In this document: positions 32,218 to 41,731 of the stretch, piece by piece
Layout of the letters: each line of letters starts with the position of its first letter
How positions within the stretch are numbered: position 1 is the stretch's first letter
NCBI GenBank assembly: GCA_963621575.1
Contig: CAVFEH010000009.1
Span: 11,966 to 75,965, forward strand
Source: UBA1724 sp963621575
GTDB taxonomy: Bacteria; Verrucomicrobiota; Lentisphaeria; Oligosphaerales; Oligosphaeraceae
Direction: 5' to 3'
Length of the DNA stretch: 64,000 nt
Notes under the pieces: generated by a model
The model's input: only the letters and a program-made list of their open reading frames with translations
Database searches by the model: none
What the model was told of the DNA's origin: nothing
Made by a program: the position numbers and the translations under genes

Positions 32218-34872
32218 ATGGCAAACGGAGAACTTCCCGCCCAGCAGACGCCGGAACTCGGCAAGGACGGCGGACAGATCAAGGTCCTGAAGGGCCTGGA
32301 GCCGGTCCGGCAACGTCCGGGCATGTATATCGGCGACACGGATGTGAACGGCCTGCACCAGCTGGTCTATGAAGTGGTGGACAATTCCATCGACGAGGCT
32401 CTGGCGGGCTTTTGCAAAAATATTGAAGTCACCATCCAGATGGACAACTCCATCGTGGTGACGGATGATGGCCGCGGCATTCCCGTGGGCATGCATCCTG
32501 TCGAAAACAAGCCGGCCTGCGAGGTGGCCCTCACCATGCTGCATGCCGGCGGCAAGTTCGACAAGGAGGTCTACAAGTTCTCCGGCGGTCTCCATGGCGT
32601 GGGCGTCTCCTGCGTCAATGCCCTCTCCCAGTGGCTTTTCCTCACCATCTGCCGCGATGGCCACAAGTATCGGATGAAGTTCTCCCGGGGCAAGACCGTG
32701 GAGACCCTCCAGGAGCTGGGGGAGTGCGACCAGCGCGGCACAACCGTCCACTTCAGTCCGGATCCCGAGATCTTCAGCACCCTGGAGTACAAGTGGGAGA
32801 TCCTGTCCAAGCGCCTCCGGGAGCTGGCGTATTTGAACGCCGGCATCCGCATCACCCTCACCGATGTGCGCGGCTCCGATCCCCGCAGCGAGACTTTCCA
32901 CTACGAGGGCGGCGTCACCGAATTCGTCTCGTATCTGAACCAGGGAAAGAATGTCCTCAGCGAAAAGCCCATCACCTTCCAGGGCGAGGTCAAAAACTTC
33001 CGCAGCGACGGCACCGGCGATTTCTTCTACGACATCGCCATGCAGTACAGCGACGGCTATGAGGAGTCCATCCATTCCTTCGTCAACGGCATCAACACCA
33101 AGGACGGCGGCACTCATCTGGTGGGCTTCCTGACGGCGTTGACCACGGTCATCAACAACTATCAGAAGCAGGCCGCCGAGGAGGCGGCGCGGAAGGTGGG
33201 CAAGAAGACCGGTCCTGCGCAGAAGGGCGCCAGGAAGAATGGTTCCGAGAAGGAGCTGACGGTCTCCAGCGAGGACGTGCGCAAGGGCCTGGCGGTGGTG
33301 GTCTCCGTGAAGGTGGAGAATCCGCTTTTCGAGAGTCAGACCAAGACCAAGCTGAACAACCCGGAGGTCCGTGGCCTGGTGCAGAGCGCCTGCTACGAGC
33401 AGTTGAAGAACTTTTTTGAGGAGCATCCGGAGATTGCGGCGAGGGTGGTCGCGCAGGCCCAGAAATCCGCGTTGGCGCGGGAGAAGGCGCGCAAGGCGGT
33501 CGAGGAGGTCATGAATCCCCAGAAGGCGCTGGTGGGTCTGGTGGGCAAGCTCTCCGACTGTTCCAGCAAGGATCCGCGGCTTTGTGAGCTCTACATCGTG
33601 GAGGGCGACTCCGCCGGCGGTTCCGCCAAGAAGTGCCGTGAGAGCTCCTTCCAGGCCATCTTGCCCATCCGCGGAAAGCTCATCAACGCTTTGAAGGCCA
33701 CCCCCGACAAGCTCCTGCGCAACCAGGAAATTCGCTCCCTCTTCACCGCCATCGGCGCCGGCGCCGGCGCCGACGTGGATCCCGGAAAGGCGCGGTACCA
33801 CCGCATCGTCATCATGACCGATGCCGATGTGGACGGCTCCCACATCCGTACGCTTGTGCTCACCTTCCTCTATCGCCACTTGAAGCCCCTGGTGGAGGCC
33901 GGGTATGTCTACATCGCTCGTCCGCCACTGTTCAAGGTCAAGCAGGGCAAGCACGAACGCTACGTGGAGACCGAGGACGACATGAACAACACCCTCACCG
34001 GACTGGGGCTCACGAAACTGGGCATCCGCCTGCCGGGCGGACGGGAGCTTCCCAGCAACGCGCCCGCCATGGTCATCCAGGAGATCCGCGACTGCCTGAG
34101 ACTGTGCACCATGAACCTGCCCCGCTACGGCATCCAGCCCCGGGAGTTCCTCCAGCTGCGCAAGGAGCACGGCTCCTTCCCCGCCTACATGCTGGAGATC
34201 CGCGAGGAGAGCGGCGCCCAGACCACCCGCTATGCCTGGAGCGCCCAGGAGTGCCAGCTGCTGCAGGACGAGGCCCTGAAGGAGCAGGAGGCCCGTCGCG
34301 CCCAGCGCCTGGCCGGGGAGGGCGGCGCCGCACCTGCCGCGCCGGAGCCCGAGGAGTCCGCCGAGGAGCCTGAGAAGCAGGCGGAGGTCATGCTGGACGA
34401 GGACGGCAATGCCATCGACACCGGCGCGGAGGAGGAAGCCGCCGCCTGCGAGGGCGTGCAGGTGGTTCGCCTGCCCGAGGCGGCGGCGCTGGAGGCACTC
34501 TCCTCCAAGCTTCAGGAGAATGGGCTGGATCTCCAGACGCTCTTTGAGAGCGAGACCCCCGTGGCCGAGTTGGTGAACACCCAGAATGAGACCACCCGCG
34601 AAGTGAAGTCCCTGGAGGCCCTCTGCGACGCTGTGACGGCGCAGGGCCGCAAGGGCATTGTGATCCAACGCTACAAGGGTCTCGGCGAGATGGATCCCTC
34701 CGAGCTCTGGGAGACCACCATGGATCCCAAGAGCCGCACCATGATCCAGGTGACTGTGGAGGACGCCCAGAATGCCGACCGCACCTTCGAACTGCTCATG
34801 GGCAACGCCGTGGCCCCCCGCCGGCGCTTCATCGAGGAGCACGCCGACGAGGTTCTGAACCCCGATATCTAG
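32218..34872 (+). CDS. gyrB: DNA gyrase subunit B
   Basis: ATPase subunit of the type II topoisomerase that introduces negative supercoils. The protein is 884 aa from ATG 32218 (MANGELPAQQ), with a strong CAGGAGG site 11 bases upstream. The ATPase domain shows RPGMYIGDT, YEVVDNSIDEALAG, VVTDDGRGIPVG and LHGVGVSCVNALS. The transducer region carries a basic insert near 326-350 (VGKKTGPAQKGARKNGSEKE). The TOPRIM domain has IVEGDSAGGSAKK and MTDADVDGSHIRTL. About 200 extra residues, partly Ala/Glu-rich (EPEESAEEPEKQAEV), precede the C-terminal GRKGIVIQRYKGLGEM, comparable in position to the insert of proteobacterial GyrB. gyrA follows after 66 bp. Confidence 0.95.
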   Translation: MANGELPAQQTPELGKDGGQIKVLKGLEPVRQRPGMYIGDTDVNGLHQLVYEVVDNSIDEALAGFCKNIEVTIQMDNSIVVTDDGRGIPVGMHPVENKPACEVALTMLHAGGKFDKEVYKFSGGLHGVGVSCVNALSQWLFLTICRDGHKYRMKFSRGKTVETLQELGECDQRGTTVHFSPDPEIFSTLEYKWEILSKRLRELAYLNAGIRITLTDVRGSDPRSETFHYEGGVTEFVSYLNQGKNVLSEKPITFQGEVKNFRSDGTGDFFYDIAMQYSDGYEESIHSFVNGINTKDGGTHLVGFLTALTTVINNYQKQAAEEAARKVGKKTGPAQKGARKNGSEKELTVSSEDVRKGLAVVVSVKVENPLFESQTKTKLNNPEVRGLVQSACYEQLKNFFEEHPEIAARVVAQAQKSALAREKARKAVEEVMNPQKALVGLVGKLSDCSSKDPRLCELYIVEGDSAGGSAKKCRESSFQAILPIRGKLINALKATPDKLLRNQEIRSLFTAIGAGAGADVDPGKARYHRIVIMTDADVDGSHIRTLVLTFLYRHLKPLVEAGYVYIARPPLFKVKQGKHERYVETEDDMNNTLTGLGLTKLGIRLPGGRELPSNAPAMVIQEIRDCLRLCTMNLPRYGIQPREFLQLRKEHGSFPAYMLEIREESGAQTTRYAWSAQECQLLQDEALKEQEARRAQRLAGEGGAAPAAPEPEESAEEPEKQAEVMLDEDGNAIDTGAEEEAAACEGVQVVRLPEAAALEALSSKLQENGLDLQTLFESETPVAELVNTQNETTREVKSLEALCDAVTAQGRKGIVIQRYKGLGEMDPSELWETTMDPKSRTMIQVTVEDAQNADRTFELLMGNAVAPRRRFIEEHADEVLNPDI

Positions 34873-34938
34873 CGCGGAGGCGGACCAGACCCCGGGGCAT
34901 TCCGGGACATATCCTTCAACCCTTTTCAAATCAGCATT

Positions 34939-37827
34939 ATGGCAGACGCAAAGAAAACCCAGACCATCCCCCCCGAGGAATGGAGCGCCATCCAGCGCAA
35001 TGACATTGCCACGGAGGTGAACTCCATCATGCGGGGGGCGTACCTCCAGTATTCCGTCTCCGCCAACGTGGGGCGGGCCATTCCCGACGTCCGCGACGGC
35101 CTCAAGCCCGGCGCCCGCAGAATCCTCTACGCCATGCTCCGCGGAGGATTCACCTTCTCCGGCGGACTCAACAAGTGCGCCAAGGTGGTCGGCCTTGTCA
35201 TCGGCAACTACCACCCCCACGGCGACACCGCAGTCTACGACACCATCGTCCGAATGGCGCAGGACTTCTCCATGCGGGTCCCCCTCATCCTCGGGCACGG
35301 CAACTTCGGCTCCATGGACGGGGATGGCGCGGCCGCCTACCGTTACACCGAATGCAAGATGGAGAAGGCCGGCGAGGCACTTCTGTCGGACTTGGACAAA
35401 GAGACTGTGGACATGCGGGAGACCTTCGACGGCAAGGAGATGGAGCCCATCGTCCTGCCTGCCGCCTTCCCCAATCTGCTGGTCAACGGTTCCCAGGGCA
35501 TCGGCGTGGGAATGGCCACCAACGTGCCCAGCCACAACCTGGGCGAGGCCATCGACGCCGCCGTCGCCATCATCGACAACCCCGACATCACCTTGGAGGA
35601 GCTCATGCGGGTCCTTCCCGGCCCCGACTTCCCCACCGGCGGCGTCATCCACGGATGCAAGGGCATCCGGCAGCTCTACGCCACGGGGCAGGGCGGCATC
35701 CGGCTGCGCGGCAAGGCCGAGGTGGCCACCCTCCCCAGCGGAAAAGACATCATCCGCGTCACCGAGATCCCCTACGGTGTCAACAAGGCTGACATGGTCG
35801 CCAAGATTGGCGAGCAGGCGCAGGCCGGCGCCATCCACGGCGTTTCCAGCATCAACGACTACTCCAGCGACCGGAATGGCGTCATGATTGAGATCGCCCT
35901 GAAGCAGGATGCAGTCCCCAATGTGGTCCTCAACGAGATCTACCGCAACACCCCCCTGGAGATCACCTATCCTGCGCAGTTCCTGGTGGTGGACCACAAT
36001 CGCCCCCGCACCATGACCCTCAAGCAGCTCCTGGAGGCCTACGTGGACCACCGGGAGCAGGTCATCACCCGGCGCACCCGCTATCTCCTCCGGAAGGCCC
36101 TTGAGCGGGACCACATCGTGGAGGGACTTCTCATTGCGCAGGCGGACATCGACCGGGTCATCCACATCATCCGCGCCGCCAAGGACCGCCAGGACGCCCA
36201 GCGCGCCCTCATGGAGAGCTTCACCCTGGACGAGCTCCAGACCTCCGCCATCCTCGACATGCGCCTGGCCCAGCTGACCAACCTGGCCGTGGACGAACTC
36301 ACCGCCGAGCACAACGAACTGCAGAGGCGCATTGCCGAATACAGGGATATCCTCTCCTGCCGCAAGAACATCATGGCGGTGGTCCGCAAGGAGCTCCTGG
36401 AGACCAAGGAGAAGTTCAATTCACCCCGCCGGACCTTCATTGAGGCCCACGAGGGCGAGGCGGATCTGGATGGCCTCACCAAGCGCGAGGTCTTCGTGGT
36501 CACCCTCTCCAAGCTGGGCTACATCAAGCGCTGCAGCGAGGAGGAATACGCCGCCCAGAACCGCGGCGGCAGCGGCGTGCGTGGCATGAAGGCCCGGAAG
36601 GAGGGCGACACCGTCCAGATGGTGCTCTCCACCCGCAGCCACAACGCGCTGCTCTTCTTCACCAACTTCGGACGGGTCTACCGCCTGCGCCGCGCGTATG
36701 AGTTGCCCGAGAGCGGACGCGGCGACGGCGGGCGCTTCATCCACAACGTGCTGCCCCTCATCCACGGAGAAAACGATGAGGAGCGCCGGGAGGAGATCCG
36801 CGCCATCCTCTCCGTGGACGAGTCGGATCCCGCCGCCCTGGCCGGAAAGTCCGTGGTCATGGTCACCCGCGACGGCGTGGTGAAGCGCATGAGCCTGGAG
36901 GTCTTCCGCCACATCCCCAAGGCCGGCAAACGCGCCCTGACCTTCAAGGACGAGTCCGACGACCTCATCGACGCCCAGATGACCTCCGGCGACAGCCAGA
37001 TCCTCATCTCCACCGACGCGGGACGGGCCATCCGCTTCCATGAAAGCCAGGTCCGCGAGATGGGCGTGGCGGCAGCCGGCGTCCGTGGCATTCTTCTGAA
37101 GCCCTGGGTTGACGGGACCCCCTCCCGGGTCGTCTCCATGGCCGTGGCGGAGTCCCAGGACGAACTTCTGGTGATTACCGCCCAGGGGCAGGGCAAGCGC
37201 ACTCCCATTGGCGAAGGCGGTCCCGCTCCCGTCGTGTCGGAGGAGGGCGCCGATGGCGCTGACGAGGGCGCGGAGGGCGCCGCCTCCGCGGAGGAGGAGC
37301 CCGTGGAGGAGGTCCCGGAGGAGCCCGTCGAGGGCGTCCAGGAAGGCGATGCCGAGCGCGTCGTCCGGGACCACTACCGGCAGACCCGCCGCGGCGGACA
37401 GGGCGTCATCTCCATCCGGCTGCGTCCCGGCGACCGCGTGGTGGCGGCGCTGCAGGTGGAGCCCCAGACCCAGAAAAACCTCCTCATGCTCACGCAGATC
37501 GGGCAGGCCGTCCGGATTCCCGTGGAGCAGGTCCGGCGCACAGGAAGGAACTGCTACGGCGTCCGCGTCATGAAGTTCTCCAAGGACAACGACGCCATCG
37601 CCAATGTCTCCCTGGTGGACCACCTTTCCGAGGAGGACAGCGCCGCCAACTCCGCCCGTCAGGCGGAGGCCGAGGGTCTGGCTGACTTGGCCGCCTCCTT
37701 CCAGGCACAGCGCTCTGCCCAGGAGGAGGCCCTCTCCGCACAGGAGGAGGAGCGCCTCCGCCAGGCCCAGGAGGCCGTCGAGAACGCCGACGAGCAGTCT
37801 GACGGCAACGGCGCAGGCCGCCCGTAG
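34939..37827 (+). CDS. gyrA: DNA gyrase subunit A
   Basis: The DNA-breaking subunit of gyrase, 962 aa. The catalytic tyrosine is Y136 in AAAYRYTECKM. The quinolone region reads GNYHPHGDTAVYDTIVRMAQ with Thr97 where E. coli has Ser83, and Asp101 at E. coli Asp87. The C-terminal beta-pinwheel begins after residue 520 with a GyrA box QNRGGSGV and a later repeat QTRRGGQGV. An acidic insert of about 50 residues (residues near 760-812, rich in Glu, Ala and Gly) interrupts the pinwheel, and a further acidic/Gln tail follows. The GyrA box identifies it as gyrase rather than topoisomerase IV. Confidence 0.94.
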   Translation: MADAKKTQTIPPEEWSAIQRNDIATEVNSIMRGAYLQYSVSANVGRAIPDVRDGLKPGARRILYAMLRGGFTFSGGLNKCAKVVGLVIGNYHPHGDTAVYDTIVRMAQDFSMRVPLILGHGNFGSMDGDGAAAYRYTECKMEKAGEALLSDLDKETVDMRETFDGKEMEPIVLPAAFPNLLVNGSQGIGVGMATNVPSHNLGEAIDAAVAIIDNPDITLEELMRVLPGPDFPTGGVIHGCKGIRQLYATGQGGIRLRGKAEVATLPSGKDIIRVTEIPYGVNKADMVAKIGEQAQAGAIHGVSSINDYSSDRNGVMIEIALKQDAVPNVVLNEIYRNTPLEITYPAQFLVVDHNRPRTMTLKQLLEAYVDHREQVITRRTRYLLRKALERDHIVEGLLIAQADIDRVIHIIRAAKDRQDAQRALMESFTLDELQTSAILDMRLAQLTNLAVDELTAEHNELQRRIAEYRDILSCRKNIMAVVRKELLETKEKFNSPRRTFIEAHEGEADLDGLTKREVFVVTLSKLGYIKRCSEEEYAAQNRGGSGVRGMKARKEGDTVQMVLSTRSHNALLFFTNFGRVYRLRRAYELPESGRGDGGRFIHNVLPLIHGENDEERREEIRAILSVDESDPAALAGKSVVMVTRDGVVKRMSLEVFRHIPKAGKRALTFKDESDDLIDAQMTSGDSQILISTDAGRAIRFHESQVREMGVAAAGVRGILLKPWVDGTPSRVVSMAVAESQDELLVITAQGQGKRTPIGEGGPAPVVSEEGADGADEGAEGAASAEEEPVEEVPEEPVEGVQEGDAERVVRDHYRQTRRGGQGVISIRLRPGDRVVAALQVEPQTQKNLLMLTQIGQAVRIPVEQVRRTGRNCYGVRVMKFSKDNDAIANVSLVDHLSEEDSAANSARQAEAEGLADLAASFQAQRSAQEEALSAQEEERLRQAQEAVENADEQSDGNGAGRP

Positions 37828-37841
37828 GCGCGCAATCCACG

Positions 37842-37880
37842 GCGCCGCGGAGGAGTTCCCCCCCCGGCGCATCTCCCCGT
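37842..37880 (+). terminator. Possible gyrA terminator hairpin
   Basis: GCGCCG (37842-37847) pairs with CGGCGC (37865-37870), extended inside by GG/CC pairs around AGTT. A short T4 run follows after ten bases (37881-37884). Moderate only: the T tract is not directly adjacent. The gap to ahcY is 94 bp and includes no recognisable SAH riboswitch. Confidence 0.35.
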
Positions 37881-37921
37881 TTTCCACGAACCTAGAAACC
37901 CCTGTTTTTTTCTGGAATCCC

Positions 37922-39337
37922 ATGAAACTCTACCGTACCGACCATTGTGTCATTGCCGATCCCTCCCTGGCCCAGGTGGGCCGCCAGGAGATCCTCATGA
38001 GCGAGAAGGAGATGCCGGGCCTCATGATGTGCCGGCGCCAATATGGGGCCTCCAAGCCCCTGGCCGGCCTCCGTCTCAGCGGAAGCCTCCACATGACCAC
38101 CGAGACCGCCGTCCTCATTGAGACCCTCGTGGAGCTGGGTGCGCAGGTCCGCTGGGCCTCCTGCAACATCTTCTCCACCCGCGACTCCGCCGCCGCCGCC
38201 GTGGCGGAGCGTGGCGTCTCCGTCTTCGCCTGGAAGGGCGAGACCCTGAAGGAATACTGGGAGAATACCCTGCTGGCACTCTCCTTTCCCGGTGGAAAGG
38301 GCCCCCAGCTCATCGTGGATGACGGCGGCGACGCCACCCTCATGGTCCATCTGGGCTACGAGGCGGAGGAGGACCCCTCCATGCTGGAATGGGCCCCCGG
38401 GGCCCACGAGGACGAAGTGGAGCTCAAGACCCTCCTGAAGAAGGTCCTCATGGAGCGTCCCGGTTTCTGGCATGCCGTGGTCTCTGAGTTGAGGGGATGC
38501 TCCGAGGAGACCACCACCGGCGTCCATCGTCTTTACCAGCGCCACAAGGCCGGCAAGCTCCTGGTGCCTGCCATCAACGTCAATGACGCCGTCACCAAGT
38601 CCAAGTTCGACAACCTCTACGGCTGCCGGGAATCCCTCATGGATGGCATCAAGCGCGCCACGGATGTGATGGTGGCTGGCAAGATGGCGGTGATCTGCGG
38701 CTATGGTGACGTGGGCAAGGGGTGCGCCCAGGCCATGCGGGGGCTTGGCGCCCGTGTGGTGGTCACGGAGGTGGATCCCATCTGCGCGCTGCAGGCGGCC
38801 ATGGAGGGGTACCCCGTTGTGACCCTGGAGGAGGTTGTCTCCCAGGGCGACATCTTTGTTACCTGCACCGGCAACTGCGACATCATTCGCCGGGATCATT
38901 TGGAGGCCATGAAGGACTCCGCCATCGTCTGCAACATCGGACACTTCGACAACGAGATCCAGGTGACCGAGCTGAAGCAGGTGCCCGGCATCCGCCACCA
39001 GCCCGTGAAGCCCCAGGTGGACAAGTGGATCTTCCCCGATGGACACTGCATCATCCTTCTGGCCGACGGACGGCTGGTCAATCTGGGATGCGCGACCGGC
39101 CATCCCTCTTTTGTCATGAGCTGCTCCTTCACCAATCAGGTCATGGCGCACCTGAAGCTGGCCTCCGAGAAGCTCCCCGTGGGCGTCTACCTGCTGGACA
39201 AGAAGCTGGACGAACAGGTGGCGCGCTTCCATTTGGAGGCCCTCAATGCGCACTTGAGCACCCTCACCCAGAAGCAGGCCGACTACCTCGGCGTGCCCGT
39301 GGAGGGACCCTACAAGGCGGATTTCTACCGCTACTAG
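37922..39337 (+). CDS. ahcY: S-adenosylhomocysteine hydrolase
   Basis: It splits S-adenosylhomocysteine to adenosine and homocysteine, using tightly bound NAD, and so relieves inhibition of methyltransferases. The protein is 471 aa from ATG 37922 (MKLYRTDHCVIADPSLAQVGRQEI). Seen: the substrate region LSGSLHMTTETAVLIETL, QLIVDDGGDATLM, SEETTTGVHRLYQ, the Lys/Asp pair in VNDAVTKSKFDNLYGCRESLMDGI, the NAD Rossmann motif AVICGYGDVGKGCAQAM, and the C-terminal Lys-Tyr-type end (GPYKADFYRY). Length matches the bacterial long form. The next gene, a probable SAH/MTA deaminase, starts 56 bp downstream. Confidence 0.96.
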   Translation: MKLYRTDHCVIADPSLAQVGRQEILMSEKEMPGLMMCRRQYGASKPLAGLRLSGSLHMTTETAVLIETLVELGAQVRWASCNIFSTRDSAAAAVAERGVSVFAWKGETLKEYWENTLLALSFPGGKGPQLIVDDGGDATLMVHLGYEAEEDPSMLEWAPGAHEDEVELKTLLKKVLMERPGFWHAVVSELRGCSEETTTGVHRLYQRHKAGKLLVPAINVNDAVTKSKFDNLYGCRESLMDGIKRATDVMVAGKMAVICGYGDVGKGCAQAMRGLGARVVVTEVDPICALQAAMEGYPVVTLEEVVSQGDIFVTCTGNCDIIRRDHLEAMKDSAIVCNIGHFDNEIQVTELKQVPGIRHQPVKPQVDKWIFPDGHCIILLADGRLVNLGCATGHPSFVMSCSFTNQVMAHLKLASEKLPVGVYLLDKKLDEQVARFHLEALNAHLSTLTQKQADYLGVPVEGPYKADFYRY

Positions 39338-39393
39338 GACGCGTCGCGCGGCACGAGGGGGGAAAGTCCGCTTTTTCTCCAGGGACACTGAAC

Positions 39394-40659
39394 ATGTACG
39401 ACTTGATTTTGAAAGACGCGCGCCTGTTGGACGGGAGCCTCCGGGACCTGGCCATCCACGACGGGCGCTTTGCGAAGATCGCCCCGGCGATTTCAGAGGA
39501 GGAGGCCCGTGAGGTTTTCGATTGCCACGGCATGGCGATTTTGCCGCCATTCTGCAATGCCCATACCCACGCGGCCATGGTGCTGTTGCGGGGATACGCC
39601 GACGACCTTCCGCTCTTCCCGTGGCTCCAGGAGCACATCTGGCCTGCGGAAGCACGCCTTGCGGCCGGGGACGTAGTCGCCGGCGTGCGTCTGGCCATCC
39701 TGGAGATGATCAAGAGCGGCACGGTCTTCTTCAACGACAGCTACTTCTTCCTCCCCGAGACCATTGCCGTGGTGGAGGAGATGGGGGTGCGCGCCTGCAT
39801 CGGACTCACCTGCATGGACGTGGGGGACGCCGCCACCAGGGAGCGCCGCGACGCCGAGAACCGCGCGGTTCGCCGGAATTATCTGGATGGGCGGTACTCC
39901 CGTCGTGTCCGCGTCGCGTATTCTCCCCACGCCATCTACACTGTCAACGAGGAGACTCTCCGGCAAATTGCCGAGGAGAGCGCCAAGGACGGCATGCTGG
40001 TCCATTCGCATCTCGCCGAGACGGAGCAGGAAGTCCGGGATTGCAGGAAGAGCCATGGGGGTCTGACGCCCTTCCAGTATGTCGAGGCCTGCGGGTTGCT
40101 GAACGACCGCGCGCGCCTCGCCCATTGTGTCTGGATGACCGATGAGGACCGTGAGAAGGCATCCGCCGCCGGCGCGGTGCTGATTCACAATCCCACCAGC
40201 AATTTGAAGCTCTGCTCCGGAGTCTTCCAGCATGCCGCCGCCCAGAAGGCCGGCTGCCGCATTGCCCTGGGCACCGATGGCTGCGCTTCCAACAACGCAC
40301 ATTCTCTCTTCTCCGAGATGAAGGTGGCCGCACTTGCGGGGAAGATGACTTCGAAGGATCCCACCGTCTGCCCCGCGGAGACCGTCTTCCAGTGGGCGAC
40401 GAAATCCATGGAATACTTCGTCCCCGATTCCGGGGAGATTGCCGAGGGGAAGGTGGCCGATGCCATGCTCCTGGATCTCGACCAACCCTACTTGGTGGGC
40501 GACTACCACCTGATCTCCAATCTGGTCTATGCCGGCGAGAGCTCCTGCGTGGATTCCGTCCTCTGCGACGGAAAGCTCCTCATGAGACACCGCCATGTCA
40601 ATGGCGAGGAAGAGATCCTCCGGGATGCCCGCCGGGTTTGCGATAAATTCCGCCGATAG
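39394..40659 (+). CDS. Amidohydrolase, probable 5'-methylthioadenosine/S-adenosylhomocysteine deaminase
   Basis: A 421-aa TIM-barrel amidohydrolase of the TrzN/AtzB/MtaD branch. Metal ligands: HTH in FCNAHTHAAMVLLRG (about residues 56-60), a His in VAYSPHAIYTVN, the His/Glu of MLVHSHLAETEQEV, and Asp in IALGTDGCASNNAHSLF. The motif NPTSNLKLCSGVF is typical of this branch. Its place directly after ahcY points to deamination of S-adenosylhomocysteine or methylthioadenosine to the inosyl compound rather than to atrazine-type substrates. It has an AGGGA site before ATG 39394 (MYDLILKDARLLDGSL). Confidence 0.8.
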   Translation: MYDLILKDARLLDGSLRDLAIHDGRFAKIAPAISEEEAREVFDCHGMAILPPFCNAHTHAAMVLLRGYADDLPLFPWLQEHIWPAEARLAAGDVVAGVRLAILEMIKSGTVFFNDSYFFLPETIAVVEEMGVRACIGLTCMDVGDAATRERRDAENRAVRRNYLDGRYSRRVRVAYSPHAIYTVNEETLRQIAEESAKDGMLVHSHLAETEQEVRDCRKSHGGLTPFQYVEACGLLNDRARLAHCVWMTDEDREKASAAGAVLIHNPTSNLKLCSGVFQHAAAQKAGCRIALGTDGCASNNAHSLFSEMKVAALAGKMTSKDPTVCPAETVFQWATKSMEYFVPDSGEIAEGKVADAMLLDLDQPYLVGDYHLISNLVYAGESSCVDSVLCDGKLLMRHRHVNGEEEILRDARRVCDKFRR

Positions 40660-40682
40660 GCCGGGGGAGGGCGCAAGGCACC

Positions 40683-41585
40683 ATGTCGGTACGCACGCTT
40701 CTGGTCTTGGGCCTCTCTCCCGTCTGGGAGCGGGGAGTCTTTTTTCCGCGGTTCTCCCCAGGCGAGGTGAATCGCGTTGCCGAGCACTGGGAATATCCCG
40801 CTGGAAAGGCCACCAATCTCTGCCGCGCAGTGAAATGCCTTCGTGCGACAGGAGTCCAGACCATCCTCCTTGCGACAGTCGGCGGCATCCGTGGACAGCG
40901 CTTCCTGGAGGCTTGCCGAGACGAGGGGCTCTTTTTCCATGGGGTCCCCTGTTGCGGCGAGACCCGCGTCTGCACCAATATCCTTGTTGCGGGCCAGCCC
41001 ATGACGGAGATGGTGGAGGAGGCGCCCCCCCTTTCTCCCGAAGGGCAGGAGAAATTCCTTGGGGCTCTGGAACAGGTTCTCCCGGATGCCGACGGCGTGG
41101 CGTTGGCGGGGAACTTCCCGCCGGAGATCCCAGGGGAATTTCCCCGTAGGATTGCGCAGCTGGTCGCCGCGCGGGGGCTCCCGCTCTTCCTGGATCACTG
41201 GCGGCATTTCCCCGTTATGGCACAGGAATGCCCGAAGCGCCTGGCGCTGAAGATCAACGCGGGGGAATTGCGGAAGATCACGGATGTCCAGGAAATCCCC
41301 CGTGCCATGGAGGAACTTTGCCGGAAGCATCCGGGATTGACCCTTGGCATTACGGACGGCGCTTCCGAGGGCTGGCTTCTGGCACCGGAGATGGCCTGTC
41401 CGGAGTCATTCCCGGTCCCCAGCGTGGAGAATCCCGTGAACACGCTTGGCGCGGGAGACACCGCCTCCGGCGTCTTCTTTGCACAACTCCTGGACGGAAA
41501 GACCGCAAAGGACGCCTTCCAAAACGCCCTTCAGGCCGCTTCGAAATCCTGCCTGACGAGAATCGCGGGGGAGTTCGGCAACTAA
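40683..41585 (+). CDS. PfkB-family sugar kinase
   Basis: A 300-aa ribokinase/PfkB-type kinase of the 1-phosphofructokinase or tagatose-6-phosphate kinase branch. Seen: an N-terminal LLVLGLSPVWERGV, the glycine-rich AGKATNLCRAVKCL, and the C-terminal PfkB signature VNTLGAGDTASGVFFAQLLDG with the catalytic Asp of GAGD. The end of the chain has the usual ALQAASKSCLT. It lacks an adjacent transporter or fructose-1-phosphate operon; it follows the deaminase by 23 bp. The substrate is not determined. A long perfect hairpin 22 bp beyond the stop closes the run. Confidence 0.82.
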   Translation: MSVRTLLVLGLSPVWERGVFFPRFSPGEVNRVAEHWEYPAGKATNLCRAVKCLRATGVQTILLATVGGIRGQRFLEACRDEGLFFHGVPCCGETRVCTNILVAGQPMTEMVEEAPPLSPEGQEKFLGALEQVLPDADGVALAGNFPPEIPGEFPRRIAQLVAARGLPLFLDHWRHFPVMAQECPKRLALKINAGELRKITDVQEIPRAMEELCRKHPGLTLGITDGASEGWLLAPEMACPESFPVPSVENPVNTLGAGDTASGVFFAQLLDGKTAKDAFQNALQAASKSCLTRIAGEFGN

Positions 41586-41607
41586 CACAACGGCGAATAT
41601 TTCGCAT

Positions 41608-41653
41608 AACGCAAAAGGCCCATCGGCAGGTTTGCCGATGGGCCTTTTGCGTT
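41608..41653. terminator. Perfect 21-bp-stem bidirectional terminator
   Basis: AACGCAAAAGGCCCATCGGC plus A (41608-41628) pairs without a mismatch with 41633-41653, with a 4-nt loop GGTT. The arms carry A4 and T4 internally. It lies between the convergent PfkB gene (plus) and secretin gene (minus) and can act on both transcripts. Confidence 0.85.
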
Positions 41654-41731
41654 GTCGCGATGGGCAGGGGGCGCGCAATATTCGCAACAGAAACCGCTTT
41701 GACCGTCTTTTTCCACGTTTTTGCGGAAAAG

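Noticed and set aside
37828..37921. SAH riboswitch before ahcY
   Set aside because: The 94-bp gap holds a simple GC hairpin but none of the conserved core of the SAH riboswitch that I know.
39338..39393. RNase P RNA-like string GGAAAGTCCG before the amidohydrolase
   Set aside because: The 56-bp gap is far too short for RNase P RNA and no other conserved part is present.
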